DNA from: Clostridia bacterium
Lineage (GTDB): Bacteria; Bacillota; Clostridia; Oscillospirales; Acutalibacteraceae
Reading direction: 5' to 3'
Assembly: GCA_017380615.1 (NCBI GenBank)
Contig: JAFODQ010000111.1
Span: forward strand, 1 to 38,684
DNA length: 38,684 nt
A program made the position numbers and the translations under genes. Shown one piece after another: positions 14,856-23,550 of this stretch (the stretch's first letter is position 1; each line of letters starts with the position of its first letter). Under the pieces are notes generated by a model. That model worked only from the letters and a program-made list of their open reading frames with translations, ran no database searches and was not told where the DNA came from.

Positions 14856-17702
14856 TTATTCCTCGGACTGATTTTCATCAGCTTCTTCATCAATAATAAT
14901 CTCTTCTGTAACTATTTCGTTTTCTTTTGCATCTTCAGTTTCACTGGTTTCTTCAGCTTCATCGGTTTCTTCCTCTTCATAAAGCTTTGGCTTGAATTCG
15001 AAAATGCCTGTTTTAATCATACTGCAAACAAGAAGCATCAGGATAAGAGCTGTTATTGAAATCAACATGCCGAGAATCAAGCCCTCAGGCATATATTTGA
15101 ATTCAACAGTGTGCTCTCCTGCTGTAATGTTCACGCCAAGAAGGGCGTCGTTACCAATTGAAACAATGTCTGATGAAGAAACCTTTTCACCATCAATGTA
15201 AACAGACCAACCTGTATCATAGTTGATTGAGGTGTAAAGAACACCATCCTCGGAAGCATTTATTGTTCCCTTAATGCTCGTGTCTTCGAATTCTGTAACA
15301 TTGAGTGAATCCTTCTTTAACTTGTCGTATCCATCCTTGAATGCCTTCTGATCAAGTGTTACACAGTACATATAGAGATATGCATCGTTTCCATCAGTTA
15401 CGGGTGCATAAATTTCAACTGTTTCGCCTGCAACAAGGAAGCCAAGATCAAGAATGTGAGGCTTCGTATCAATTGATTGGTTAACAATTGTACCATCGGG
15501 AAGTGTAACAGTAATTGCATCAATATCATTCATGCTTGATTTCAGGTAAAGGTAACCGTTACCGCTTTGTGCGGCTGTGTATTGGAAGGAAAGTGCTGCA
15601 TTTGAGGAATCAGTTATTGTGTAAGGGAAGTAACCATCATCCTCAAAGCTTATATCTGTGCATTGAGCACCATCACCTGAGTAATCTGTAAGCTCCATAT
15701 CAGCAAACACATTGTGGATTCCTGTTGAATTGCCGAATAATCCGCTTTGCACCTCAAATGGATTGGGGTTGTCGTGGGACCATTCCTTAATGTCATTGTT
15801 GACTCTGAATGCAATAGGCAGACTGTAAAGGTTTTCGTAAGCTGTATATTTTGAAACGGATGCAATCTCGGTATATAGCTGACTATTCATTTCAGCCTTT
15901 TCAACAGTAGAGTTATCAACAATATAATCAAGTGCAAAGAATGCATTGTAAACAGGAGTCTGTCTGTTGTAAGTGTAGCTGTTTATATAGTTGCTGAACA
16001 TACCAAGGTGAGATTGCATATTTGAAACACGCTCATATGCCATTGATGTGAAGGTTGAAACACCGTTGTAGTTATACCAGCAGGGGTCCATTCTTGCACG
16101 AAGGCTTGTGAGCTCCATTCTGTAATGGTCATCGCCCTCACGTTTGTCAAGAATGTCCTTTATTTCACGGAAATTATCGTAGTCGCCGACAAAGTTAACC
16201 TTCGCCTGATTCATGCTGTAGTTGTTTGTGTTTGCAACAGTGTATTCAGCGCAGCAGGAGCAAAGAACGAGGGCTGCTGCCGCGATATATGGATATTTAT
16301 CGTTTTTAAGAATTCCCAGGGCAAGGCAATAGATGAAAATGAACGCAACACAAATCCACATACCTGTTTCCGAGAAGTTCTTTGAGCCGATTTCTTGCAC
16401 AAGAATGATGAATGCGAGGGTTGCCACACCAACCCCGATTATCTGACGGTTGGTATATTCCTTGATAAGGTTAATGGCTCTGAATCCGAGCATAAGAAGA
16501 ATGAAGGAATACATGTAAGAGAATCTGTATGGTAAGTCATTGGGGAAATGGAAGCCGTGCCAGATATAGTTGAGATAGTTTGTGTAGAAGGATGCAAACA
16601 TAACACCCAGCAAGCCTACACTCATGAGCTTTTCCTTGAAAGGAACTTTTTTTGAGAAAATGTAAAGAGGCACAAGCATAACAGTGAGAATACCACAATA
16701 AACATTGGGTAATACATCAGTGCCGCTGCTACGGATTGTTGGGTCAAGATACGCAAGGTGATTTGCAAGAAAATCAAAAACAGAGAAATATGTTTTAAAT
16801 TCCTGTGGGAATGTGCCCGAGGTTGCAGAGCAATTCATAAGAATAAAGTAAACAGGAAGAATTGCAAAGGCACTTAGTAATGCAGCACCCACGGATGAGA
16901 ATGCAAATCTTACACCACTATCAAAGAATTTGCTGTTTCTCAGGTTGTTGTAGCCCCAGGAGAAGAAGCCTTTGATTCCTTTTTCTCTCGTTGCAAGCTT
17001 TTCATAATATTTTTCAGTGAAATCGTGATTTGCAAAGTAATAGTAAATGAAATAAATTACCGAGAAAATGCAAACCATGTAGCCCATGTAGTAGTTTGTG
17101 ATGAGGGTCATGGCAAGAGCAATTGTGTAAAGCTTCATTTTTCTCTGGGAAATGAGCTTCTCAATTCCTAAGATTACAAGAGGGAAAAGATAGAAGGAAT
17201 CAAGCCACATTATATTCCAGTAATATGCAATGAAATATCCACTGCAGGCATATAAAACACCAAAAGCAGCTGTGAGAGGATTCTGAATTTTGAATTTTTT
17301 AGATATGAAATATGAAAAGGTGAAGGAAGCAACAGCAGCCTTTGTGAGCACCATAGCAGCAATAGCCTCGGGCATATTTTCGTGACCGAATAAAAGCATA
17401 AATATGGCTGTGGGGGATGCAAGATAGTTGTAGAAGTTTCCAAGGAATGAACTGCCGCCGCCTGAATTCCATGAGTAGAGGAGCGAATCAAAGCCTGTTA
17501 TTCTGTCATATAACTCAGCAAAGAGAGGTCCGTATTGGTGATAAAGATCCATTCGTAGAATTGTGATGTCACCAAATGGCGACATGTCGTAGCAAAAATA
17601 AACCACCATCATAATAAATGCAGTGCACAGTGCTGCGAGCAGACAATATCTGTTGTTAAAGCCTGCTTTGAATAAAGGGTTGTTTCTGAGCTTTTCCTTC
17701 AT
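14856..17702 (-). CDS. yfhO: YfhO-family polytopic membrane protein
   Basis: The 948-residue protein begins with a long polytopic part of about a dozen helices (roughly 18-490), continues with an extracellular beta-rich domain (about 500-850) and has one last helix (near 870-890), then a very acidic C-terminal tail rich in Glu. This is the layout of YfhO (PF09586), a GT-C-like family; the B. subtilis member is implicated in glycosylating lipoteichoic acid. Early acidic motifs in the first loop (DMSPFGDITILRMDLYHQYG) match the family's predicted active-site region. The ATG at 17702 has AAAGGATGG upstream. It is the first gene of a two-gene unit with comM. Confidence 0.85.
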   Translation of the reverse strand: MKEKLRNNPLFKAGFNNRYCLLAALCTAFIMMVVYFCYDMSPFGDITILRMDLYHQYGPLFAELYDRITGFDSLLYSWNSGGGSSFLGNFYNYLASPTAIFMLLFGHENMPEAIAAMVLTKAAVASFTFSYFISKKFKIQNPLTAAFGVLYACSGYFIAYYWNIMWLDSFYLFPLVILGIEKLISQRKMKLYTIALAMTLITNYYMGYMVCIFSVIYFIYYYFANHDFTEKYYEKLATREKGIKGFFSWGYNNLRNSKFFDSGVRFAFSSVGAALLSAFAILPVYFILMNCSATSGTFPQEFKTYFSVFDFLANHLAYLDPTIRSSGTDVLPNVYCGILTVMLVPLYIFSKKVPFKEKLMSVGLLGVMFASFYTNYLNYIWHGFHFPNDLPYRFSYMYSFILLMLGFRAINLIKEYTNRQIIGVGVATLAFIILVQEIGSKNFSETGMWICVAFIFIYCLALGILKNDKYPYIAAAALVLCSCCAEYTVANTNNYSMNQAKVNFVGDYDNFREIKDILDKREGDDHYRMELTSLRARMDPCWYNYNGVSTFTSMAYERVSNMQSHLGMFSNYINSYTYNRQTPVYNAFFALDYIVDNSTVEKAEMNSQLYTEIASVSKYTAYENLYSLPIAFRVNNDIKEWSHDNPNPFEVQSGLFGNSTGIHNVFADMELTDYSGDGAQCTDISFEDDGYFPYTITDSSNAALSFQYTAAQSGNGYLYLKSSMNDIDAITVTLPDGTIVNQSIDTKPHILDLGFLVAGETVEIYAPVTDGNDAYLYMYCVTLDQKAFKDGYDKLKKDSLNVTEFEDTSIKGTINASEDGVLYTSINYDTGWSVYIDGEKVSSSDIVSIGNDALLGVNITAGEHTVEFKYMPEGLILGMLISITALILMLLVCSMIKTGIFEFKPKLYEEEETDEAEETSETEDAKENEIVTEEIIIDEEADENQSEE

Positions 17703-17760
17703 CGTGTTCCATCCTTTTAGATATATATATTTATTATGTTATTTTTGTAAAGATATATAA

Positions 17761-17789
17761 ATAATACCATATATAAAGTCTTCTTTCAA
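17761..17789 (-). promoter_or_regulatory. Promoter of yfhO-comM
   Basis: On the minus strand TTGAAA (17789-17784) and TATTAT (17766-17761) are separated by 17 bases. It lies in the 175-base gap shared with spoIIIAA, where I could not place a convincing sigma-E promoter for the other direction. Confidence 0.65.
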
Positions 17790-17877
17790 TGAAATTTATG
17801 TAAATAAATTTTGTTTTTAAAATCAGTTCTATTTTCGGACAAGTGATAATAAAATTCTTTTGAAAGGAATGATAAAA

Positions 17878-18792
17878 ATGAATGCGTATCTGAATGCACT
17901 TTCGCTTCTGCCTGAAGAATTTAAAAAGCCATTGTCAGCGGTCTCTGAAAATATTGCTTGTAAAATCAAGGAGATACGATTTCGTTCAGGTGAACCGATT
18001 GTCCTTTATTCGGATAAAATCTATTACATAACAAAGAGTGGTTTTGTAACATCTTTGTGCAGTTCATCGCTTCTTGTGGCAGATGAAAAGCAGATGTATG
18101 ATGTTGTTTTTGCACTTTCGAGGCGTTCTCTTCACACCTATCAGGATATGATTGCAAAGGGCTACATACCTCTTCGGGGTGGCTGTAAGGCAGGTGTTGC
18201 AGGAAGGGCTGTTATGAAAAATAATGTTGTTTACTCTGTTTCTGCTTTTAACTCGGTAAATATCAGAGTTTCCCGTGAATATGATGGCTGTGCAGATGAG
18301 CTTCTTGCCGCAGTTGGAGATTGCACATCATATCTTATAATCGGCTCGCCAATGTCAGGAAAAACAACATTATTGCGTGCTCTTTGCAGATTCTATTCAG
18401 GTAAATCAGCAATTCCGCCAAAGAAAATTGCAATAATAGATGAACGGGATGAGATTGCCTCACGGACATTTGGTTGCTTTGTTGATGTTGGTGTTCATAC
18501 GGATGTTCTGACACTGTACCCGAAAGCAATCGGAACAGAAATTGCCCTACGTACTCTTTCACCTGAAATAATTATTCTTGATGAAATCGGCACAGTGGAG
18601 GAAGCCGGGGCATTGCTTTCTGCTATGAACAGTGGTGTTGATTTTATTGCCACAGCTCATGGAGGCTGCTTTGAAGAGGTGCTGAGGAGACCTAATATCA
18701 AAGCCTTAATCAATGCGGGTGTTTTCAAAAAAGCAATTGTCCTTGAAGGTAAACAAGCTCCGTGCAGGGTGAAGGATGTTGTTTCGTTTTGA
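17878..18792 (+). CDS. spoIIIAA: SpoIIIAA, stage III sporulation ATPase
   Basis: The 304-residue cytosolic P-loop ATPase resembles secretion-system motor proteins. It has Walker A GSPMSGKTT (156-164), a PKKIAIIDERDE motif and Walker B IIILDEIG. It powers the SpoIIIA-SpoIIQ channel linking mother cell and forespore during engulfment. The start at 17878 is chosen because AAAGGAA is nine bases upstream; the ATG at 17869 directly abuts this site. It is the first gene of an eight-gene operon (AA-AH); its last codons overlap spoIIIAB through TTGA. In other spore formers the operon is sigma-E controlled. Confidence 0.93.
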   Translation: MNAYLNALSLLPEEFKKPLSAVSENIACKIKEIRFRSGEPIVLYSDKIYYITKSGFVTSLCSSSLLVADEKQMYDVVFALSRRSLHTYQDMIAKGYIPLRGGCKAGVAGRAVMKNNVVYSVSAFNSVNIRVSREYDGCADELLAAVGDCTSYLIIGSPMSGKTTLLRALCRFYSGKSAIPPKKIAIIDERDEIASRTFGCFVDVGVHTDVLTLYPKAIGTEIALRTLSPEIIILDEIGTVEEAGALLSAMNSGVDFIATAHGGCFEEVLRRPNIKALINAGVFKKAIVLEGKQAPCRVKDVVSF

Positions 18793-19235
18793 GATTTTTT
18801 ATTGTAATAACTGTTTCAGCTTTTATTATTATATCAGTTTTTTCGGATTATTTTTCGGAAAGGAAAAATATCAGTGTTTTGGAAGACATTGTTGAAATGA
18901 TAAGACTTTTCAGAAACGAAATCAGCTTCCGTAAATCAGATGTAAATGAACTGCTTCAATGTGCACAAAAAAGAGCTTTTAGTTATATCTCGTTTGATGA
19001 TAACAAAATTTGTCTTTGTGGTATAAAAGATGAAGAAATTAAGGAAGAATTTGAGTCATTTGTCAATAAAATCGGTACAACCGATGCAGAGGGGCAGCTT
19101 AATATCTGCAATGAGGAAATCAATGTTTTTGAAGCGATGCTCTGTAAACACAAGGAGAAAGAAACAGTGAAAAGAAATGTGAATTTATCTCTTTCTTTGC
19201 TTGGTGCTTTGTGTATAATTATTATTTTCATTTAG
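18789..19235 (+). CDS. spoIIIAB: SpoIIIAB, stage III sporulation protein
   Basis: About 148 residues with an N-terminal membrane helix, a cytosolic helical middle (EDIVEMIRLFRNEISFRKSD) and a C-terminal hydrophobic helix, the layout of SpoIIIAB, which resembles GspF-type platform proteins. A TTG start at 18789, sharing TTGA with the spoIIIAA stop, gives an N-terminus (M-RFFIVITVSAF) matching known SpoIIIAB proteins that begin right at the membrane helix. A GTG at 18762 is also in frame. GAAGGA lies about twelve bases upstream of the TTG. Confidence 0.85.
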   Translation: MRFFIVITVSAFIIISVFSDYFSERKNISVLEDIVEMIRLFRNEISFRKSDVNELLQCAQKRAFSYISFDDNKICLCGIKDEEIKEEFESFVNKIGTTDAEGQLNICNEEINVFEAMLCKHKEKETVKRNVNLSLSLLGALCIIIIFI

Positions 19236-19243
19236 GTGAGCGT

Positions 19244-19438
19244 ATGGACATAACCATAATTCTTAAAATTGTTGTGGTAGCAATTACAGTTGCCATTGTC
19301 AATCAGCTTTTGCAAAAGGCAGGCAAGGAGGAATATACGCTTATTATCACAATTGCCGGTCTTGTAATTGCTTTAATGATGTTTTTGCCTGCGTTACTGG
19401 AGTTAAAGGATGAGTTGTTTTCCATGATGAGCTTTTGA
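19244..19438 (+). CDS. spoIIIAC: SpoIIIAC, stage III sporulation protein
   Basis: A 64-residue protein with two membrane helices around the hallmark QKAGKEEYTLIITIAGL (compare VGKEEYAHWVTLLGF of SpoIIIAC). The length is typical. The ATG at 19244 follows AGGTGAG eight bases after the spoIIIAB stop; an upstream in-frame start would overlap spoIIIAB and lacks a binding site. The stop overlaps the spoIIIAD TTG start. Confidence 0.92.
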   Translation: MDITIILKIVVVAITVAIVNQLLQKAGKEEYTLIITIAGLVIALMMFLPALLELKDELFSMMSF

Positions 19439-19824
19439 TTATATTAAAAGTTTGTGTTCTCGCTGTTATTGGAGCTGTTTGTTTGCTTCTGGTGAAACAT
19501 AACGCCCCGGTAATATCCTCTGTGCTGCGTATTGGAATGATAGTTTTACTTGTTATGGGAGTTTTACCGGAAATTAAAAATCTCTTGGCTGTTTTAAATG
19601 AGTTTAATTATATTGACGGCATTAGTAAGGAATCGATAAAAATATTGCTGAAATCATTTTCTGTTCTGGCTATTGGCTCTGTGTGTGCTGATATATGCCG
19701 TGATAATGGCGAGGGAGCACTTGCTGGTGTTGTTGAATTGTGTGTAAAGTTTGTTGCTGTTGGTCTGAGTGTGCCTGTTATAACAGCTGTCCTTACTGTA
19801 GCCACAGCTTTTGTGAATAGGTGA
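19435..19824 (+). CDS. spoIIIAD: SpoIIIAD, stage III sporulation protein
   Basis: The 129-residue polytopic protein (four hydrophobic segments) fits SpoIIIAD in length, composition and operon position; DICRDNGEGALAGVVELCVK resembles the family's conserved core. No ATG exists near the beginning; the TTG at 19435, which overlaps the spoIIIAC stop as TTGA, is the best start and implies translational coupling. Part of the mother-cell secretion-like complex. Confidence 0.9.
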   Translation: MIILKVCVLAVIGAVCLLLVKHNAPVISSVLRIGMIVLLVMGVLPEIKNLLAVLNEFNYIDGISKESIKILLKSFSVLAIGSVCADICRDNGEGALAGVVELCVKFVAVGLSVPVITAVLTVATAFVNR

Positions 19825-19828
19825 AACA

Positions 19829-20947
19829 ATGAAAAGGATTATTAAAATTATATTACTTTCAAGCGTCCTCTGCTTTGTGATATCAATTTCTGTGGGTGCA
19901 TTTGACGGTAACATCGATTCTTACCTTGAAGAGTTTGAAACAGATAATGTGTTTTCAAGTCTTGATAGTGCAACCTTGAATATATTGGAAGAGATTGGCA
20001 TAACAGAAATAAGCTATCAATCAATTTTTTCACTTTCACCACAAAAGGTTTTTAATGCACTGTTCAATATTGTTTCATCTGCAATAAAGGAGCCTGTCAG
20101 ATATGGAATAATTATTGTCGGTATTTTGCTTATCACATCTTTAGCGACGTCATTTATATCGAAGAGTGAGGCTGTCACCATAATCGGTGGTGGTGCACTT
20201 TCCCTTTGTATAGCGGTACCTGTTTCAAGTTCGGTTTCCACAGCATTTTCTGTCCTTCAATCTCTGCTTGCTTTTACAACCGGATTTTCGGGAGTGTTTT
20301 GTGGGATTGTTTCTGCTTCGGGAAACATTGCACTGGCAACATCCCACGGTGCATTAACCGTATTTCTTAATAATATTCTTTCCTTCTTCCTTGTTGAGTT
20401 TTCTCGTCCTGTTGTTAATGCAATGTGCTCCATGGGCTTCTTATCCTGCTTTGATGTTTATCTTTATACAGGAAGATTTGTTTCAATATTAAAAAAGGTG
20501 TATGTTTTTTTCCTCAGCTTATGTGGAACTATTTTTTCAGGGCTTGTAACGCTAAAGGGGGTGCTTAGTGAGGGTGTCGATTCTCTATCGTCACGAAGCA
20601 TCAGGTTTGTAATCGGACAAAGCCTCCCAATTGTGGGGGGTGCTGTCAGCGAGACCTATTCAACACTCATTTCGAGTCTCAGTCTGATAAAAAACACAGT
20701 AGGTGTTTTCGGTATAATTACAGTTGTTGTTTTTGTTCTTCCCACACTCATTGAGCTTCTGTTGTGGTTGCTGACTCTTGAAATAACACTCAGTGTATCA
20801 CAAGCAACGGGCACAGCAAATGTTGGCTGCCTTCTGGATATTTTTAAAAACTGTCTTGTTATTTTAATTGCAACAATTGTAATGGTTGCAACAGTGTTCA
20901 TAATTTCTGTGGGCGTGTGCATTGCTGTGAAGGGTGGTATTTCTTGA
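19829..20947 (+). CDS. spoIIIAE: SpoIIIAE, stage III sporulation membrane protein
   Basis: The 372-residue protein has an N-terminal signal-like helix (RIIKIILLSSVLCFVIS), a short outside region, then about seven or eight membrane helices, as in SpoIIIAE. Motifs such as GFSGVFCGIVSASGNIALA and LKGVLSEGVDSLSSRSIRF are typical. The ATG at 19829 starts four bases after the spoIIIAD stop. It is thought to be the polytopic, export-apparatus-like part of the channel. Its stop overlaps the next gene by TTGA. Confidence 0.93.
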   Translation: MKRIIKIILLSSVLCFVISISVGAFDGNIDSYLEEFETDNVFSSLDSATLNILEEIGITEISYQSIFSLSPQKVFNALFNIVSSAIKEPVRYGIIIVGILLITSLATSFISKSEAVTIIGGGALSLCIAVPVSSSVSTAFSVLQSLLAFTTGFSGVFCGIVSASGNIALATSHGALTVFLNNILSFFLVEFSRPVVNAMCSMGFLSCFDVYLYTGRFVSILKKVYVFFLSLCGTIFSGLVTLKGVLSEGVDSLSSRSIRFVIGQSLPIVGGAVSETYSTLISSLSLIKNTVGVFGIITVVVFVLPTLIELLLWLLTLEITLSVSQATGTANVGCLLDIFKNCLVILIATIVMVATVFIISVGVCIAVKGGIS

Positions 20948-21405
20948 GTGATGTTATAAAAAATGTTTTCGTTAATTATATTATCTGTGCGGTTGTGGGT
21001 GGACTTCTTGAGTATATATCACCCGATAAGGTAAAGAAAAGCATAAGAATATGTGTTGTAATTATCCTTCTTCTTGCTGTTGTTGCGCCGTTATCAAAAA
21101 CGGATTTTCCGGGGTTTGATGTTCAGCAAACAGAGAGTGAGAAAGACTATAATGTACTGATGCACACAGCAAATCTCATAGAAAAGAATCTGTGGAATGA
21201 AACGAAAAATATACTCATAAATCTTTCGGTGGATGAATATGAAATATATATAACTACCGGGATTGATGAAGAAGAAAACACTGTGTATCTTGAAGAACTG
21301 AAAATTGAAGTTGATAAAGCATTTGAATCAAAAATATCTGAAATTATTGAGTCTATACCCAAGGAATATCATCAGGTTTTAAAAGTCGGTGTTAAAAATG
21401 AATGA
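20944..21405 (+). CDS. spoIIIAF: SpoIIIAF, stage III sporulation protein
   Basis: About 153 residues: two N-terminal membrane helices (VFVNYIICAVVGGLLEYI and ICVVIILLLAVVAPL) and a soluble C-terminal domain, the SpoIIIAF layout; the soluble domain has the ring-building-motif fold seen in secretion systems. A TTG start at 20944 overlaps the spoIIIAE stop (TTGA) and follows GAAGGGTGG. No ATG lies in a better place. Confidence 0.88.
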   Translation: MSDVIKNVFVNYIICAVVGGLLEYISPDKVKKSIRICVVIILLLAVVAPLSKTDFPGFDVQQTESEKDYNVLMHTANLIEKNLWNETKNILINLSVDEYEIYITTGIDEEENTVYLEELKIEVDKAFESKISEIIESIPKEYHQVLKVGVKNE

Positions 21406-21937
21406 GCTGTTAAATAAAATCAAAGAAATGAAGTTGAACAAGAAAACTGTTTTTTTGTTTGCTGCTGGCATACTTGCTGTTGTTGTTTTTATTTTTGCTG
21501 AAACGAGTGAGGGTGAATATGTGGGCTCGGCATCCTCGCAATATTCAGTTGTTTCATCTTCAGAATACATAAGAAATACAGAAAAAGAGCTTGAAAGGCT
21601 TATCAGTGAAATTGGTGGAGTAGGGGAAACAGATGTTATGATAACTCTGGAAAGCTGCTATGAAAATGTTTATGCCAAATCATATAAAAATGATAAATCA
21701 CAATCAGACAGCAAGGATGAAGATGCTTTTGAGGAAGAATATGTGATAATAAAAAAAGGCTCAAGTAATGAAGAGAGTCTTGTTATAAAGGTCTATGAGC
21801 CTCAAATAAAAGGTGTTGCTGTTGTTTGTCGGGGTGGTGATGTGCCATTAGTGAAAAAAGCAATAACAGAAACGGTTTGTGCTTTGTTTGATATAAGCAG
21901 TGCTGATGTTTCTGTTTCAAAAATGACTGATAGTTAG
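21398..21937 (+). CDS. spoIIIAG: SpoIIIAG, stage III sporulation ring protein
   Basis: The 179-residue protein has one membrane helix (about 20-36) and a soluble domain with ELERLISEIGGVGETDVMIT and PQIKGVAVVCRGGDVPLVKK, the latter typical of the ring-building motif in SpoIIIAG, which forms a very large ring between the two membranes. The ATG at 21398 overlaps the spoIIIAF stop by eight bases; a GTG at 21389 in frame is an alternative. A low-complexity Lys/Asp/Ser/Glu stretch (near 110-125) marks the insertion seen in this family. Confidence 0.92.
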   Translation: MNELLNKIKEMKLNKKTVFLFAAGILAVVVFIFAETSEGEYVGSASSQYSVVSSSEYIRNTEKELERLISEIGGVGETDVMITLESCYENVYAKSYKNDKSQSDSKDEDAFEEEYVIIKKGSSNEESLVIKVYEPQIKGVAVVCRGGDVPLVKKAITETVCALFDISSADVSVSKMTDS

Positions 21938-21947
21938 GAGAGTTAAT

Positions 21948-22475
21948 ATGAATATTATTCTTAAAAGACGCCAATTGATTCTTGCAGTGCTCGTTGTGGC
22001 TTTAGGTGCTGCTGTGTTTGTTAACTGGTATTATACGGGAAACAGCACACTTTCCGAGGAGGGCACAACAAATGCTGAATATGTGCAGAATCTCGGTGAG
22101 GCAAAGTATGTTAATGCAACTCAGGAGGCAAAACCAACCTTCGAAGAAATGAAATTTGAAAGAAAGAAGAAAAACGATGAGGCTCTTGATAAGCTGAATA
22201 AATCTCTTGAAGCTGCAGGTAAGGGTACAGATGAAGCAAAAAGCATTACAGAATCCATAAATGAAATAACACGCACATCAAAGCTTGAAACAGATATGGA
22301 AACACTTATAAAAGCAAAGATCAATAACGAATGCTTTGTTACAATAACAAAGGAAAGTGCGCAGATTGTTGTGAGTGCTAATGTGCTTAATGAAGCAACT
22401 TCGTTGCAGATTCTTGAAATTATAACCACAAACGCAGATATTCCTGCAGATAAGGTTGTTATGTCGGAGCAATAA
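21948..22475 (+). CDS. spoIIIAH: SpoIIIAH, stage III sporulation ring protein
   Basis: The 175-residue protein starts with a basic head and one membrane helix (about 8-27), then a Lys/Glu-rich helical linker and a C-terminal ring-building domain with NECFVTITKESAQIVV and ADIPADKVVM. In B. subtilis SpoIIIAH docks with forespore SpoIIQ across the intermembrane space. TAGGAGAG lies ahead of the ATG. It is the last gene of the operon, followed by a terminator. Confidence 0.93.
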   Translation: MNIILKRRQLILAVLVVALGAAVFVNWYYTGNSTLSEEGTTNAEYVQNLGEAKYVNATQEAKPTFEEMKFERKKKNDEALDKLNKSLEAAGKGTDEAKSITESINEITRTSKLETDMETLIKAKINNECFVTITKESAQIVVSANVLNEATSLQILEIITTNADIPADKVVMSEQ

Positions 22476-22478
22476 AAA

Positions 22479-22508
22479 ATAACACCGAGCTGTTTTGCTC
22501 GGTGTTAT
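22479..22508. terminator. Bidirectional terminator between spoIIIAH and the converging synthase gene
   Basis: A perfect 12-bp stem (22479-22490 with 22497-22508) with a six-base loop. A-rich sequence to the left gives a U-run for the minus-strand gene; T-rich sequence to the right is weaker for spoIIIA. Confidence 0.8.
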
Positions 22509-22513
22509 ATGTT

Positions 22514-23443
22514 TTATTCATCAAAAAGGGGAGTTGAAAAGTATCTTTCAGCGGTGTCGGGGAGAATAGCCAGAACTGTTTTACCCTTGCCAAGCTTCTT
22601 TGCAAGCTTTATTGCTGCAGCAACATTTGTGCCGCTGGAGATACCGCAAAGAATACCTTCCTTTTTAGCAAGAAGCTTTGCTGTGTTAAGAGCTTCTTCG
22701 TCAGAAATAATGCAGATGTCACTGTAAATTTCAGTGTTAAGAATTGGTGGAATGAGACCATCGCCAATACCCATCTGAATGTGTGTTCCGATAAGTCCAC
22801 CGGAAAGGATTGCTGCATCCTCAGGTTCAACAGCCCATATTTCAATGTCAGGGTTCGCTTCCTTTAATGTTTCTCCGATGCCCGTGAGAGTGCCACCTGT
22901 ACCGATACCGGCGCAGAAGCCATCAATGGGTTTACCTACCTGCTCAAGAATCTCTGTTGCAGTGCGTTTTCTCTGTACATCTGCGTTTGCAGGGTTTTCA
23001 AACTGCTGGGGAACAAAAACATTTTTGTTTTCTCTCTGCATTTTTAAAGCAAGCTGTAAGCATTCGTCAATGCATTTACCAATATTTCCTGCATCGTGAA
23101 CAAGCATAACCTCTGCACCGTAGTGTTTAACAAGCTTTCTTCTCTCTTCGCTCACAGAGTCAGGCATAATTATTATTGTTTTGTAGCCCTTAACAGCTCC
23201 AACAAGTGCAAGACCGATTCCCTGGTTTCCGCTTGTGGGTTCAACAATAATTGTATCCTTATTTATTTTCCCTTCCTCTTCTGCCTTGAGGATCATATTA
23301 TAAGCGGTTCTTGTTTTGATTGAACCACCAACATTGAGACCCTCAAACTTAACAAGAATTTCAGCACTGTCATCCTCAACAAGATGGTTGAGACGGATAA
23401 CGGGAGTGTTTCCGATTGCTTCAAGAATATTATTACAAATCAT
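22514..23443 (-). CDS. Cysteine synthase-family PLP enzyme with altered active-site loops
   Basis: The 309-residue protein aligns throughout with CysK (O-acetylserine sulfhydrylase), which makes cysteine from O-acetylserine and sulfide. PLP Lys43 is in GGSIKTR (39-45); most CysK proteins read GSVKDR, so Asp is Thr44 here. The substrate loop usually TSGNTG reads TSGNQG (70-75). PQQFENPAN, GIGTGGTLTG and ILCGISSGTN are preserved. Two changes beside the active site suggest a related beta-replacement enzyme or a different nucleophile. GAGGTG precedes the ATG. It is a single gene with its own promoter. Confidence 0.8.
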   Translation of the reverse strand: MICNNILEAIGNTPVIRLNHLVEDDSAEILVKFEGLNVGGSIKTRTAYNMILKAEEEGKINKDTIIVEPTSGNQGIGLALVGAVKGYKTIIIMPDSVSEERRKLVKHYGAEVMLVHDAGNIGKCIDECLQLALKMQRENKNVFVPQQFENPANADVQRKRTATEILEQVGKPIDGFCAGIGTGGTLTGIGETLKEANPDIEIWAVEPEDAAILSGGLIGTHIQMGIGDGLIPPILNTEIYSDICIISDEEALNTAKLLAKKEGILCGISSGTNVAAAIKLAKKLGKGKTVLAILPDTAERYFSTPLFDE

Positions 23444-23504
23444 CAGTACACCTCAAAGATGGATTATTTGTTTATTATATGTTTTTTCTAAAACACAAGA
23501 CACA

Positions 23505-23533
23505 AGTTTATCACAAAATTATATGCTTTTCAA
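23505..23533 (-). promoter_or_regulatory. Promoter of the cysteine synthase-family gene
   Basis: On the minus strand TTGAAA (23533-23528) and TAAACT (23510-23505) are 17 bases apart. I see no S-box or CymR-type site. Confidence 0.5.
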
Positions 23534-23550
23534 TAGAATTTTAATATAAA

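Noticed and set aside
17790-17877. A sigma-E promoter for spoIIIAA
   Set aside because: Expected from other spore formers, and GATAATAA near 17845 is vaguely like a -10, but I found no matching -35 at the right distance. I therefore do not list a site.
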